DNA from: Prochlorococcus sp. AG-363-P15
Lineage (GTDB): Bacteria > Cyanobacteriota > Cyanobacteriia > PCC-6307 > Cyanobiaceae
Length of the DNA stretch: 40,092 bases
NCBI GenBank assembly: GCA_003278175.1
Contig: QCGF01000008.1
Coordinates: 1-40,092 of the forward strand
Reading direction: 5' to 3'
Each line of letters starts with the position of its first letter. The stretch's first letter is position 1. The position numbers were made by a program, and so were the translations under genes. Below are positions 18,462 to 28,303 of this stretch, in pieces. A model generated the notes under the pieces. That model did no database searches and was not told the origin of the DNA. It saw only the letters and a list, made by a program, of their open reading frames with translations.

Positions 18462-19097
18462 TCAAGACACAACCAAAGATGCCCTCAATAAAGCATTCAT
18501 AGTTGCAGCTACAAGCCCTGCTCCTCCTCGAGTACCTTCCAAGAGAATATAAGGCAAACCACTGTTTGATAGTCGTCTTTTACTTTCAGCGACACCTATA
18601 AAGCCTACTGGCATACCAATGATCAAACTAGGAGGCGGTGCACCTTGATCAACTAACTCCAATAAAGCTTCCAAAGCTTTTGGCGCACTCCCTATCAGAA
18701 CAATTGGAGAGCAAACATTACATAGTTCATCACACAGTTCTCGCCATGCCCGCTCAATCCCAACAGCAGTTCTTGTATTCCCTAAAACAGACTTTTCTGG
18801 AGCCCATTCCAGAACTATTCGCACTTGTGAATTAGTGGTGCGCAACGCCATAGGAGATACAGCTGCAGCTGCCATTGCAGTATCAGTCAATATTGTTGCT
18901 CCTGCTTGAAGTGCCACGATGCCTTCCTCACAAGCGCAGGGGCTAAAACGAAGGAAAGATTGCAAGCCAAAATCACCACTGCTGTGAATCAATCTCTCAA
19001 GAACTTGCTGCTGAAGTGGGTCTAAGCCGGTATGACCAAGACGTGCCTTAATAAAACGAATACTCTCTAAAAAGATGGGATGATCAATTGTGCTCAT
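18462..19097 (-). CDS. cobH: precorrin-8X methylmutase
   Basis: Moves the C-11 methyl group to C-12 of precorrin-8X to give hydrogenobyrinate (CbiC in the anaerobic route), a late corrin-ring step of cobamide synthesis. The 211-aa protein (from the ATG at 19095-19097; a second ATG five codons upstream is possible) shows LERLIHSSGD with the catalytic His38, GATILTDTAMAAAA, GSAPKALEALLEL and IIGMPVGFIGVAESK plus LEGTRGGAGLVAA, which together bind the corrin. It stands alone among unrelated genes, convergent with mutS and divergent from holA. Confidence 0.95.
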   Translation of the reverse strand: MSTIDHPIFLESIRFIKARLGHTGLDPLQQQVLERLIHSSGDFGLQSFLRFSPCACEEGIVALQAGATILTDTAMAAAAVSPMALRTTNSQVRIVLEWAPEKSVLGNTRTAVGIERAWRELCDELCNVCSPIVLIGSAPKALEALLELVDQGAPPPSLIIGMPVGFIGVAESKRRLSNSGLPYILLEGTRGGAGLVAATMNALLRASLVVS

Positions 19098-19165
19098 GAC
19101 TACTCCAATCATCCAACATATTTAAATCACATCTATGCACCAACCAAACAGGACATTGAAATAAA

Positions 19166-20185
19166 ATGCCAATACATCTGCTCTGGGGAGATGATTCAGC
19201 TGCGATAGAAAGAGAAATTCAACATTTAATTAAACAAACGGTTGACCCAGCATGGAACAGTATCAATTTAAGTCGACTAGATGGGTCAGATCCCGATCAA
19301 GCCAATAAAGCCCTAGAAGAAAGTCGCTCCTCCCCATTTGGTTCTGGAGGCAGGCTGGTCTTAGTTGCAAGAAGTCCTTTTTGCAATGGATGTCCCAATG
19401 AACTAGCTAAGTGTTTTGAAGAAATTCTGGAATTAATACCAAGACAAACCTTATTGGTACTTTTCAACACAAATAAACCAGATGGTCGGCTAAAGACAAC
19501 AAAAGCTGTTCAATTGCTTATCCAACAAAAAAAAGCTATAGAAAAAAGTTTTTTGTTGCCAGCCATTTGGGATGAAAAAGGTCAAAAAGAATTAGTAGAA
19601 AGAACTGCTAAAGAACTAGGCCTGCAGCTTTCAGGAAGAGCAGCTTCACTCCTCGTTGAATCAATTGGGAATAACAGTGCAAGGCTTACCTCAGAACTAC
19701 AAAAGCTTTCACTCTTGGCAGGGACAAATGAAAACAACAGAAATGTTGCCCAACAAACAATTTTCATCACCGAAGAAACTGTCCAAGCCCTAATTGGAGG
19801 CATTACAACCAATGCTCTCCAAGTTGCCGAATCCCTTTTGGCAAACAACGTCGGAGAAGCCATTGGTCGTATTAATGCACTAATAGAACAAGGTGAGCCT
19901 GCACTTCGGATACTTGCCACACTCACCAATCAAGTCAGAGGATGGCTATGGGTCAGCCTCATGGAACAGCAAGGCGAACGGGATGTCGCACTCATTGCAA
20001 AAGCAGCAGGTATTGGAAATCCAAAACGCATATACATCATGCGAAAACAACTGAAAGGGATTCCTCCTAAAAGATTTCTAAAATTACTTGGCTGTTTGTT
20101 AGAAATAGAAGCAGGATTAAAAAAAGGTGTTACGCCCTCGAACGCATTCAAAGACAGTCTTATTACTGTCGATCACTTTGAGTGA
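19166..20185 (+). CDS. holA: DNA polymerase III subunit delta
   Basis: Clamp-loader delta subunit that opens the beta clamp. The 339-aa protein has the AAA+-like delta layout without a functional P-loop: an N-terminal HLLWGDDSAAIEREIQHLIK block, SSPFGSGGRLVLVARSPF (the clamp-contact strand region), LLVLFNTNKPDGRLKTTKA, then an alpha-helical collar (VAESLLANNVGEAIGRINAL, LRILATLTNQVRGWLWV). Sequence identity between delta subunits is low, so I rely on layout and spacing. 38 bp upstream of lysC on the same strand; the tau/gamma partner dnaX lies 14 kb further on. Confidence 0.9.
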   Translation: MPIHLLWGDDSAAIEREIQHLIKQTVDPAWNSINLSRLDGSDPDQANKALEESRSSPFGSGGRLVLVARSPFCNGCPNELAKCFEEILELIPRQTLLVLFNTNKPDGRLKTTKAVQLLIQQKKAIEKSFLLPAIWDEKGQKELVERTAKELGLQLSGRAASLLVESIGNNSARLTSELQKLSLLAGTNENNRNVAQQTIFITEETVQALIGGITTNALQVAESLLANNVGEAIGRINALIEQGEPALRILATLTNQVRGWLWVSLMEQQGERDVALIAKAAGIGNPKRIYIMRKQLKGIPPKRFLKLLGCLLEIEAGLKKGVTPSNAFKDSLITVDHFE

Positions 20186-20223
20186 CTTCACACTGAAATA
20201 ATCAAACCTTCCTAGGAAATTCG

Positions 20224-22014
20224 ATGGCCTTGCTGGTGCAAAAATTTGGTGGCACCTCTGTAGGAAGTGTCAAGCGAATTCAATCAGTGGCCACAAGAAT
20301 TGCCGCCAGTAAAGATTTAGGCCATGAACTGGTCATAGTTGTTTCAGCAATGGGACATACAACCGACGAACTAACTTGCCTGGCACAGGCAATTAGCAAA
20401 AAACCACCTCAACGTGAAATGGATATGTTGCTTGCCACAGGCGAGCAAGTTTCTATTGCGCTGCTTTCAATAGCACTACATGAACTTGGGGTACAGGCAG
20501 TTTCCATGACAGGTGCCCAAGTAGGAATAGTTACCGAGTCCTCGCATGGCGGTGCACGAATCCTAGAAGTGCGAACTGAGAGTATCAAGCAAAAGCTTGG
20601 TGAAGGGCAGATTGTTGTTGTTGCAGGTTTTCAAGGTACAAGTCTTAGCAGCGGCGGGACTGCAGAAATAACCACACTTGGAAGAGGAGGTTCAGATACA
20701 TCTGCAGTGGCTCTTGCTACTGCACTTGATGCTGAAGCATGTGAAATCTATACCGATGTTCCAGGCGTATTAACTACAGACCCCCGCAAAGTGGCAAATG
20801 CCCAACTCATAGACACTTTGAGCTGCAATGAAATGCTTGAATTGGCCAGTCTCGGAGCAGCTGTTCTACATCCCAGGGCAGTAGAACTTGCACGCAACTA
20901 CGGTGTTCTCCTCAGAGTCAAATCCAGCTGGACTTATGATCAAGGCACAACACTCACCAGTCAAGGCCAACGTTCACTAGGGAGAGAAGGGCTAGAGCTG
21001 GGCCGGCCAGTTGATGGATTGGAATTGATAGAGGGCCAAGCTGTTTTAGGACTATCTCATGTGCCTGACAAGCCAGGGATTGCAGCAGATTTGTTTGAAA
21101 GCTTGTCCAATCAAGGAGTCAATGTTGATCTAATCATCCAAGCGACGCATGAGGGGAATAGCAATGACATAACATTTACGGTTGATGAAATTGAACTGCC
21201 AAAAGCTCAAAAGATATGTAAAAACGTTCTGCAAAAGATCGGAGGAGAACTACTAGCTCAAACCGGAATGAGCAAACTCAGCATTAGTGGGGCAGGAATT
21301 ATGGGGAGACCTGGAATAGCTGCAACTCTTTTTGACACTCTTTCTAGAAAAGGCGTCAACCTAAGACTTATCGCCACAAGCGAAGTAAAAGTCAGTTGTG
21401 TAATTGATGCATCCTTTGGAGCTAAAAGTCTTCGTGCAGTTACTGACGCCTTTGAACTTGATGACAACCAAGTGAAAATAAACCCGAAAGTCAGTGGAAT
21501 TGGGGAGCCAGAAGTCAGAGGTGTAGCTCTTGACCCCTATCAAGCTCAAGTTTGCGTTCGTAGTGTTCCTGACAAACCAGGAACAGCAGCCGCATTATGT
21601 TGCGCACTTGCTGATGCTGGCATCAGCTTAGATGCAATTGTCCAGTCAGAAAGACAACAAAAAAATGGTGCTCGAGATATAAGTTTCACACTAAAAAAAA
21701 CTGATCGACTACAAGCTGGAACTGCCCTTGTTCCTCTCCTAGCAAAGTGGCCAGGTAGTCAACTAGAAGATGGTCCTGAAATAACACGAGTAAGTGCCGT
21801 CGGTTCAGGAATGCCAGCCACGCCAGGAACTGCTGGCAGAATGTTTAGAGCGTTGGCCGAAGCAAAAATCAATATTGCCATGATTGCAACCAGTGAGATT
21901 CGCACTAGTTGTGTTGTCGCAAAAGCAGATGGCCTGGCCGCCCTTCAAGCAGTTCATAATTGTTTTGATCTAGGGGGACAAGATGCATTGCAGCAAAAAG
22001 ATAATTTTTTCTAG
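20224..22014 (+). CDS. lysC: aspartate kinase with four ACT domains
   Basis: Phosphorylates aspartate, the entry to lysine, threonine and methionine synthesis. Residues 1-250 are the kinase domain (LVQKFGGTSVGSVKRIQ, MLLATGEQVS, LGRGGSDTSAVALATALDAE, DVPGVLTTDPR). The C-terminal half has two tandem ACT pairs, starting near residues 279 (VPDKPGIAADLF), 357 (GIMGRPGIAATLF), 447 (VPDKPGTAAALC) and 529 (GMPATPGTAGRMF). This four-ACT form (596 aa) is typical of cyanobacteria and binds the feedback inhibitors lysine and threonine; most bacteria have two. asd and dapA, the next steps to lysine, lie 7-8 kb on. The end of the gene forms one arm of an inverted repeat shared with uvrB. Confidence 0.97.
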   Translation: MALLVQKFGGTSVGSVKRIQSVATRIAASKDLGHELVIVVSAMGHTTDELTCLAQAISKKPPQREMDMLLATGEQVSIALLSIALHELGVQAVSMTGAQVGIVTESSHGGARILEVRTESIKQKLGEGQIVVVAGFQGTSLSSGGTAEITTLGRGGSDTSAVALATALDAEACEIYTDVPGVLTTDPRKVANAQLIDTLSCNEMLELASLGAAVLHPRAVELARNYGVLLRVKSSWTYDQGTTLTSQGQRSLGREGLELGRPVDGLELIEGQAVLGLSHVPDKPGIAADLFESLSNQGVNVDLIIQATHEGNSNDITFTVDEIELPKAQKICKNVLQKIGGELLAQTGMSKLSISGAGIMGRPGIAATLFDTLSRKGVNLRLIATSEVKVSCVIDASFGAKSLRAVTDAFELDDNQVKINPKVSGIGEPEVRGVALDPYQAQVCVRSVPDKPGTAAALCCALADAGISLDAIVQSERQQKNGARDISFTLKKTDRLQAGTALVPLLAKWPGSQLEDGPEITRVSAVGSGMPATPGTAGRMFRALAEAKINIAMIATSEIRTSCVVAKADGLAALQAVHNCFDLGGQDALQQKDNFF

Positions 22015-22037
22015 CAGAAATAAAAAATTATCTTTTT
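21995..22037. terminator. bidirectional terminator shared by lysC and uvrB
   Basis: A perfect 16-bp inverted repeat (arms 21995-22010 and 22022-22037, loop 11 bases) has A runs leading into T runs on both strands, so each strand gives a hairpin ending in U. It spans the last codons and stop of lysC and the stop and last codons of uvrB, which converge here with 13 bp between stops. Confidence 0.8.
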
Positions 22038-24064
22038 CCGGATAACTTCTTTCTCAATTGGCATACTTGGTCCCGTAGTTTTGCAGCCTCCTCGAAATTC
22101 AATTCTTTTGCGGAATTTTTCATTTTTTCTTCCAATTGACTAATAACTTCTGGCAAAGATTCTAAGGCAATTCCTAACTCCAAATTGTTGAGTTGATTTG
22201 TTGCCTTTCCTGCAATATTAATTAAGTCAGAATCTGAACCTTCTTTTTGCAATCTTCTTGATAATTCTAAAAAAGAAAGTATTGAATTTGTTGCCTTTTT
22301 CCCAGCTGCTTTTGGAATAATTCCAAATTTATCGTTATAAGATTTTTGAATTTTACGGCGCCGTTCTGTCTCACTAATTGCTTTTGACATTGAGTCGGTC
22401 AGAGTATCTGCATATAAGAGAGCGACGCCTTCAATATGTCTTGCTGCTCTACCAATTGTCTGTATCAATGATCGCTCTGCCCTAAGAAAACCTTCCTTAT
22501 CAGCATCCAGAATGACTACCAAAGAAACTTCTGGGAGGTCTAATCCTTCTCGCAAAAGATTAACTCCCACCAGAACATCATATTCACCTAGTCGGAGGTC
22601 CTGAATTATTTCAATGCGCTCAATCGAATGTATTTCGGAATGAAGGTAACGAACACGTACAGAATTCTCCGCAAGATAGTCAGTCAGGTCTTCCGCCATG
22701 CGCTTTGTCAAAGTCGTAACTAAAACTCGCTGATTCTTATCACTTCTTTTTCGTATCTCAAGTAACAAATCATCAATCTGCCCTTCAGTTGGGCGAACTT
22801 CAACCAAAGGGTCAAGTACACCAGTTGGTCTAATAACTTGCTCAACTATGTTGCTGGTGCTGATTTGCAATTCCCAATCTCCAGGAGTTGCACTAATAAA
22901 AATGGTTTGTTTTGCCTTATCCCAAAATTCGGTACTTTTCAAAGGTCGGTTATCTGCTGCACTGGGCAAGCGAAAACCATGTTCAATGAGAACATTTTTT
23001 CTTGATTGATCACCGTTGTACATAGCTCTTAATTGTGAACAAGTTACATGGCTTTCATCAACAACAAGCAACCAGTCTTCCGGGAAATAATCAATCAAAC
23101 ATTCTGGTGGAGTCCCCTCTAAACGTCCCGAGAGGTGTCTAGCATAATTTTCAACTCCATTACAATAACCAACTTCTTTTAACATTTCAAGATCATATTT
23201 TGTTCTTTGCTCTAATCGCTGGGCTTCTAAAAACTTTCCTTGCTCATTAAAAGTTTCCAAGCGCTCTTTTAACTCATTTTGTATTGATTGAATTGCAACA
23301 TCAAGACGATCTTTTGGAGTCACAAAGTGCTTTGCCGGATATATATTAATTGAATCCAAACTTTTAAGGATCTCTCCAGTGATTGGATCTAAAAAGTGAA
23401 TAGCTTCTACTTCTTCTCCAAAAAATTGAATGCGTACCAGTCTATCATCATAAGCAGGTCCTATTTCTAAGACATCTCCCTTAATTCGAAAGCGGCCTCT
23501 ATGGATATCAAAATCATTACGAGTATATTGGTTGTTCACTAAGGAACGCAATGAACCACGTAAATCAATAGTTTCTCCTACCGTAAATCTTACAGAAGCA
23601 TTTAAATATTCACTGGGGATACCTAATCCATAAATACAACTAATCGATGCTACAACAATAACATCTTTTCTTTCAAATAAAGAACGAGTTGCGGAATGTC
23701 GAAGCATATCAATCTCCTCATTAATTGATGATGTCTTCGCGATGTATGTATCACTTACAGGAACATAGGCTTCTGGCTGGTAATAATCGTAATAAGAGAT
23801 AAAATATTCAACTGCATTATCAGGGAAAAACTCTCTCAACTCATTACATAGTTGGGCAGCCAAAGTCTTGTTATGTGCTAATACAAGTGCAGGCCTCCCT
23901 GTCTGGGCGATGACATTAGCAATAGTAAAAGTTTTCCCAGTGCCAGTAGCTCCTAATAAAGTCTGATATTGCGCGCCTTCATTGACCCCTCTAACTAAGC
24001 GATCAATAGCTTGAGGCTGATCGCCTTTAGGGCTATAAGGTGCCTGAATTCTGTGTATAGGCAT
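22028..24064 (-). CDS. uvrB: excinuclease ABC subunit B
   Basis: Damage-verifying helicase-like subunit of nucleotide excision repair, loaded by UvrA and then binding UvrC. The 678-aa protein has Walker A GATGTGKT (38-45), the beta-hairpin [18 protein letters not shown] that locks the damaged strand, LLVVDESH, motif [15 protein letters not shown], motif [14 protein letters not shown], and a C-terminal UVR domain ([23 protein letters not shown] counted in two parts: [23 protein letters not shown]). I choose the ATG at 24062-24064; a TTG directly before it would add one residue. Its upstream region has a 12-bp palindrome but no SOS box that I can recognise. Confidence 0.98.
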   Translation of the reverse strand: MPIHRIQAPYSPKGDQPQAIDRLVRGVNEGAQYQTLLGATGTGKTFTIANVIAQTGRPALVLAHNKTLAAQLCNELREFFPDNAVEYFISYYDYYQPEAYVPVSDTYIAKTSSINEEIDMLRHSATRSLFERKDVIVVASISCIYGLGIPSEYLNASVRFTVGETIDLRGSLRSLVNNQYTRNDFDIHRGRFRIKGDVLEIGPAYDDRLVRIQFFGEEVEAIHFLDPITGEILKSLDSINIYPAKHFVTPKDRLDVAIQSIQNELKERLETFNEQGKFLEAQRLEQRTKYDLEMLKEVGYCNGVENYARHLSGRLEGTPPECLIDYFPEDWLLVVDESHVTCSQLRAMYNGDQSRKNVLIEHGFRLPSAADNRPLKSTEFWDKAKQTIFISATPGDWELQISTSNIVEQVIRPTGVLDPLVEVRPTEGQIDDLLLEIRKRSDKNQRVLVTTLTKRMAEDLTDYLAENSVRVRYLHSEIHSIERIEIIQDLRLGEYDVLVGVNLLREGLDLPEVSLVVILDADKEGFLRAERSLIQTIGRAARHIEGVALLYADTLTDSMSKAISETERRRKIQKSYNDKFGIIPKAAGKKATNSILSFLELSRRLQKEGSDSDLINIAGKATNQLNNLELGIALESLPEVISQLEEKMKNSAKELNFEEAAKLRDQVCQLRKKLSGKR

Positions 24065-24102
24065 CAAATTAAAGGATTAAAAACAACAGAACACTTGCAT
24101 GG

Positions 24103-24114
24103 TGGAAATTTCCA
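24103..24114. promoter_or_regulatory. 12-bp palindrome upstream of uvrB
   Basis: TGGAAATTTCCA is an exact palindrome 39-50 bases before the uvrB ATG, in a 217-bp gap with no gene. It sits where an operator or the core promoter would be. It does not match LexA boxes I know. Confidence 0.25.
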
Positions 24115-24281
24115 TGATCCTTATCATTGTCTATGAAAAGTTTCCAAACACTGAACTGTCATCATTTAAAAGAGAAATTAATCCAAGCTAAACCCACAAA
24201 ATATGGAGTCAATTATCAACAAAAAGTTAGCAAGAATATCAACATATTTTACTCACTCAACTTAGGAAAGAAAAGCAATGT

Positions 24282-25067
24282 TTAATCTTTCAAAGATTTT
24301 GCGATAAAAGTCTGATCACTCCAAATTGCTTCTCGCAACCTCCTTACAGCAGCCAACATTTCTAACTGGTCACCCAAGCGATTAACAAGGGAACCAACTC
24401 CCACTCCCGAGGCACCAACAGCAAGTGCCATAGGGATGGTGATTGCCGAAAGACCTGAAGCGCAAATTACTGGTGTCTTTATGCCTTCTCTCAAAAAATT
24501 TCCAACAATACTTGATGTAGCAGCCAAGGTAGGTGCTGCTTTTTCAATTAAGCCTAAAGATCCAGGGCTAAAAGGCCTGGAACTAGTACCACCTTCGGTC
24601 TGAATTAAATCAGCACCGGCATCCACTAAATCCACCGCCAATTGTGCTTGTTGGTCTAAGGGTAAAACATGTGGGACGGTCACTGATAAAACCACTTCGG
24701 GCAATATTTTTCTAGATTGCTTAGTAAGGTCAAGTACATCCTTAGCTGAAAAAAAGCGCCCTTTTGGGTAAAAAGAGTCAAAGTTACCGATCTCAATGAT
24801 TGATGCACCAGCATCTACAACTTCAGGAAACAATTCTGGCTCCACTGCACTAACACAAATTGGCAAGTCAGAAGCCTCAATAGCTATACGCACCAAATCA
24901 GGATCGCATGCAACATCAATTAAATCCGCACCACCACTCCCAGCCGCGCTGGAAATCATTTCAACGGAAATTGGATCAAAATTACTTAAACCAGAAATTA
25001 CCTTAAGAAGACAACGGCCCTCAAGACTGTTCTGTAGTGAAGAAGGTAAGTGCTTAAGACGATCCAT
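24282..25067 (-). CDS. ycf23: Ycf23/DUF561 family protein
   Basis: 261-aa protein of the DUF561/Ycf23 family, found in cyanobacteria and some algal plastids; function unknown. The sequence looks like a TIM barrel of the phosphate-binding kind: LLKVISGLSNFD, ADLIDVACDPDLVR, PICVSAVEPELF, SIIEIGNFDSFY, DLIQTEGGTSSRPF, and a C-terminal GASGVGVGSLVNRLGD that resembles a phosphate-binding loop. I choose the ATG at 25065-25067 (MDRLKHLPSS); the frame runs 33 codons further up, but that part is hydrophobic, non-conserved-looking and would cover the tilS promoter region. Divergent from tilS by 97 bp. Confidence 0.85.
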   Translation of the reverse strand: MDRLKHLPSSLQNSLEGRCLLKVISGLSNFDPISVEMISSAAGSGGADLIDVACDPDLVRIAIEASDLPICVSAVEPELFPEVVDAGASIIEIGNFDSFYPKGRFFSAKDVLDLTKQSRKILPEVVLSVTVPHVLPLDQQAQLAVDLVDAGADLIQTEGGTSSRPFSPGSLGLIEKAAPTLAATSSIVGNFLREGIKTPVICASGLSAITIPMALAVGASGVGVGSLVNRLGDQLEMLAAVRRLREAIWSDQTFIAKSLKD

Positions 25068-25164
25068 CAAAAGACCAACAAACAATCTGATTGTGCCACT
25101 GACCACGTCAAAAACTAAAAAAATTAATTTGGTGGTTAACTCAAAAGAAATGTCGATGTCCACC

Positions 25165-26172
25165 ATGAATCAAAATCCGTGGACCACCTGGCATCTTCGC
25201 CTACACAAAAAACTACTTTCCAAAAAAAAGCTATTACCAAAAGGATCTTCTCTGCTTTTGGCGGTGTCTGGAGGCCAAGACTCCATGGCTCTACTGCAAT
25301 TGATGCTTGACCTCCAAAGACTTCATGCATGGAAAATAAGAATTTGGCATGGCGATCATGGATGGCACGAACAATCAGGATCAATTGCAAAAGAACTAAA
25401 AAATTGGTGCAAGAGCAAAAATCTTGATTACTTCTGTGCTCAAACCACAAAGATAAAAACTAAAAGTGAGGCTTCTGCAAGAGATTGGCGTTATCAACAA
25501 TTATTAAAAACTGCTGAAAAAATTTCAGCCCAAAATATATCTTCTCCTTGCCAACATATTGTCACTGGTCATACAGCTAGTGATAGAACTGAGACCCTTT
25601 TACTCAATTTAGCTAGAGGGGCAGATTTGGCTGGAATTAGCAGCCTAAAAGACACAAGAAAGCTTAATCAAAATATTAACTTGGTACGTCCATTGCTTGT
25701 ATTTAGCAGACAAGAAACAGCTCAAATCTGTCAAGAGATGAAACTACCAATATGGATCGATCCATCTAACAAAAATACCAATCTGAGCCGCAATAGAGTT
25801 CGACAAGAAATCATTCCAGTATTGGAAGATCTGCACCCAGGATCAAGCCTGAGAATATCTTCCTTAGCAGAAAGACTTTCGGATTACAAGGCTAACCAAC
25901 AAGCGATGGCACGACTTCTGCTAGAGAGACTTTCAAGCGGCGAAGGGATCTGCAGACAATCGCTATTGGAACTGCCCTTGACGGCACGAACAACTGTCCT
26001 ATCTGCGTGGCTACAGCAACATGGTGCACCTGGATTAACCGCGGTTCAACTAGAAGAGTTAAGCGACAAGATTGGAAAAAGCAAGCCGCCTGGATCTCTT
26101 CACTTAGCCAAGAACTGGACAATTAAATGGATTAAAAACTTAATTCTCATAGAAGAACCCAAAACAACTTAA
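25165..26172 (+). CDS. tilS: tRNA(Ile)-lysidine synthase
   Basis: Attaches lysine to C34 of the CAU-anticodon tRNA-Ile, changing both charging and decoding from Met/AUG to Ile/AUA; essential. From the ATG at 25165 (MNQNPWTTWHLRLH) the protein has 335 aa. The PP-loop motif SGGQDS (35-40) sits after strand LLLAV, followed by WHGDHGWHEQSG, the conserved TGHTASDRTETLLLNLARG and a region LSRNRVRQEIIPVLE. It lacks much of the C-terminal extension of the E. coli enzyme, as usual for short TilS. ATGs at 25150 and 25156 in frame are alternatives; the frame is open far upstream over ycf23 and that part is not coding. Confidence 0.95.
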   Translation: MNQNPWTTWHLRLHKKLLSKKKLLPKGSSLLLAVSGGQDSMALLQLMLDLQRLHAWKIRIWHGDHGWHEQSGSIAKELKNWCKSKNLDYFCAQTTKIKTKSEASARDWRYQQLLKTAEKISAQNISSPCQHIVTGHTASDRTETLLLNLARGADLAGISSLKDTRKLNQNINLVRPLLVFSRQETAQICQEMKLPIWIDPSNKNTNLSRNRVRQEIIPVLEDLHPGSSLRISSLAERLSDYKANQQAMARLLLERLSSGEGICRQSLLELPLTARTTVLSAWLQQHGAPGLTAVQLEELSDKIGKSKPPGSLHLAKNWTIKWIKNLILIEEPKTT

Positions 26173-26197
26173 AAATAACAAGAAGTTCTCATCAGGA

Positions 26198-28222
26198 TCA
26201 TGAAGCCACCGCTGATCGCCGCCTTCTAGTTCTGCCTGCAGTAATTTCTCGATCCGATTCAGCAGTTTGTTTGGTTTGCGCACCAGATACTTGTGAGCCT
26301 AAATCAACTGAAGTGGAAGTCTCTGCAGCGGAACGAGCAGCTTTCACAGGAGCCGCCTTAGTTGCAGCAGCCTCACGAGCTTGCCCCCCCGAATCATTTT
26401 TTCTTTGCAAAGGAGTTGAGTCAGCCTCTAAATCTGTCCTGCCTTTATAAGCAGGAGTTCCACTAGGAGCAGGTTGCACCAAGCAAAGAATCAATGGCTC
26501 AACTTGCAACTCACGACGCATACGTCGAGCCAAGCCAACTTCCACTTCTCGCTGCAAGCCCATCCAATCCACCTCAACAGAATTTCCCCCAGTTTGGCGA
26601 GCCAACTGTTTCCACCGATTTTCTAAGACCCAACCAATCTCTCTCTCAGTCCAAAAAGACATCTTTTTGGCCTCAACACTAGTAACAACTCCTCGCAAAT
26701 TGACCCGTGGAGGGGCAACCATTAGGCCATCTGTACTTACTGCTGCAAGAACAGTGACTACACCATCTTCAGCCAATTGCTGACGTTCTTTCAAAACTCG
26801 ATTATCAACAATGCCTTCTCTGGAAGCATCAAGTAGTTCAATCCCAGCGGTTACTGATTCCCCTTTCGAGATTGTCTCTGGAGTGAGCTGAACCACATCT
26901 CCATTCTCAATAATCAAAATATTGTCCGCTGGCACACCCATTGACTGAGCACTTTTGCTGTGACAAACAAGCATTCTATGTTCACCGTGTACTGGAACAA
27001 AGAACTTTGGTTTAGTCAGAGCAAGCATCAATTTTTGATCTTCTTGGCAACCATGGCCTGAAACATGAATGCCCTCAGACTTGCCATAAACCACTTTTGC
27101 TCCAAGCTTCATCAACCTGTCAATAGTATTGACAACGGAAATGGTGTTTCCAGGAATAGGACTAGCAGAAAAAATAATCGTATCTGTGGTCTTAACCTGC
27201 ACATGCTGATGCTCACCACGGGATATTCGGCTGAGTGCAGCCATAGGTTCACCCTGACTACCTGTCATTAACAACAAAGTTTCGCGATCTGGTAGATCAC
27301 GAATTTGCTTAATCGGAACAAAAAGATCATCTGGACAGCGTAGATATCCCAGCTCTCGGGCCTTTGCAACCACATTGATCATGGAGCGACCCATTAAACC
27401 AACCTTCCTACCATTTTTCATCGCGAGCTCAATAAGCATTGCGACCCTATGAGTAGAGCTTGCAAAAGTCGTTACTATTACACGCCCCTCAGACGTCGCA
27501 ATATGACGATCCAGTTTTGGGAAGACTGAACGTTCAGAAGGGGTAAAGCCAGGAACCTCAGCATTAGTAGAGTCTGAGAAAAGACAAAGAACACCTTTTT
27601 CTCCATATTGGGCAACTCTTTGAATATCAAAATGTTCTCCATCTGGGGGAGTATGGTCGAATTTAAAATCGCCAGTAAAAATAACAACTCCCACTGGTGT
27701 TGTTATGGCTAGAGAAAAGCTGTCAGAAATTGAATGTGTATTACGTATATATTCAACTGAAAAATGTTGACCAACTTTGACAACCTCTCGTGGAGTAATT
27801 GTCTGAATGGTTGTGCAATTATTCACACCAGCATCTTCCATCTTTCCTTGAAGCATTGACATGGCCAATGGAGGCCCATAAATAATTGGAATCTGGAAAT
27901 GCTTGAGATGATGCGAAATACCTCCTATGTGATCCTCATGCCCATGAGTCACAATCATCCCGCGAATGCGCTTCTGGTTTTCCCTTAAATAAGTCGTATC
28001 AGGCATGACCACATTCACGCCATGCATTCCATCGTCAGGGAATGCAAGACCTGCATCGACAAGCATGATGTCATCACCATATTCAAAAACACAGGTGTTC
28101 TTGCCAATCTCATGTAAGCCACCAAGTGGAATCACACGCAGGCAAGGCTGGTTGTTTTTGGATGTGCCAGATTTGCTGGCAACAGAACTATTCATCTGGG
28201 TCGAACTGAAACTAGATGTCAT
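26198..28222 (-). CDS. rnj: ribonuclease J
   Basis: Metallo-beta-lactamase/beta-CASP nuclease with 5'-3' exo- and endonuclease activity on RNA, central to mRNA decay in cyanobacteria. Zinc motif HGHEDH at 93-98, then NTHSISDSFSLA, FTGDFKFDHTP, SDSTNAEVPGFT; beta-CASP blocks LLMTGSQGEPMAALSRIS and VHVSGHG-like EGIHVSGHGCQED; HGEHRM follows. The core ends near 550. The last 80 residues are low-complexity, Ala/Thr/Gln-rich and finish with a basic RTRRRRSAVAS, a cyanobacterial-type tail. ATG at 28220-28222, or the ATG nine codons later. A run of seven G (26384-26390) lies in the tail. Last gene after asd and dapA, 81 bp behind dapA. Confidence 0.95.
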   Translation of the reverse strand: MTSSFSSTQMNSSVASKSGTSKNNQPCLRVIPLGGLHEIGKNTCVFEYGDDIMLVDAGLAFPDDGMHGVNVVMPDTTYLRENQKRIRGMIVTHGHEDHIGGISHHLKHFQIPIIYGPPLAMSMLQGKMEDAGVNNCTTIQTITPREVVKVGQHFSVEYIRNTHSISDSFSLAITTPVGVVIFTGDFKFDHTPPDGEHFDIQRVAQYGEKGVLCLFSDSTNAEVPGFTPSERSVFPKLDRHIATSEGRVIVTTFASSTHRVAMLIELAMKNGRKVGLMGRSMINVVAKARELGYLRCPDDLFVPIKQIRDLPDRETLLLMTGSQGEPMAALSRISRGEHQHVQVKTTDTIIFSASPIPGNTISVVNTIDRLMKLGAKVVYGKSEGIHVSGHGCQEDQKLMLALTKPKFFVPVHGEHRMLVCHSKSAQSMGVPADNILIIENGDVVQLTPETISKGESVTAGIELLDASREGIVDNRVLKERQQLAEDGVVTVLAAVSTDGLMVAPPRVNLRGVVTSVEAKKMSFWTEREIGWVLENRWKQLARQTGGNSVEVDWMGLQREVEVGLARRMRRELQVEPLILCLVQPAPSGTPAYKGRTDLEADSTPLQRKNDSGGQAREAAATKAAPVKAARSAAETSTSVDLGSQVSGAQTKQTAESDREITAGRTRRRRSAVAS

Positions 28223-28303
28223 TGATGTGTATGAAAAACAAACTGGATGGTGTTTGCTATAGCGCTAAAGGCGAAGCAAACTTTTTTGAGAGAAGCCTGC
28301 ACA

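Noticed and set aside
24796-25164. Long N-terminal extension of tilS over ycf23
   Set aside because: It is antisense to ycf23, and TilS similarity begins right after the ATG at 25165.
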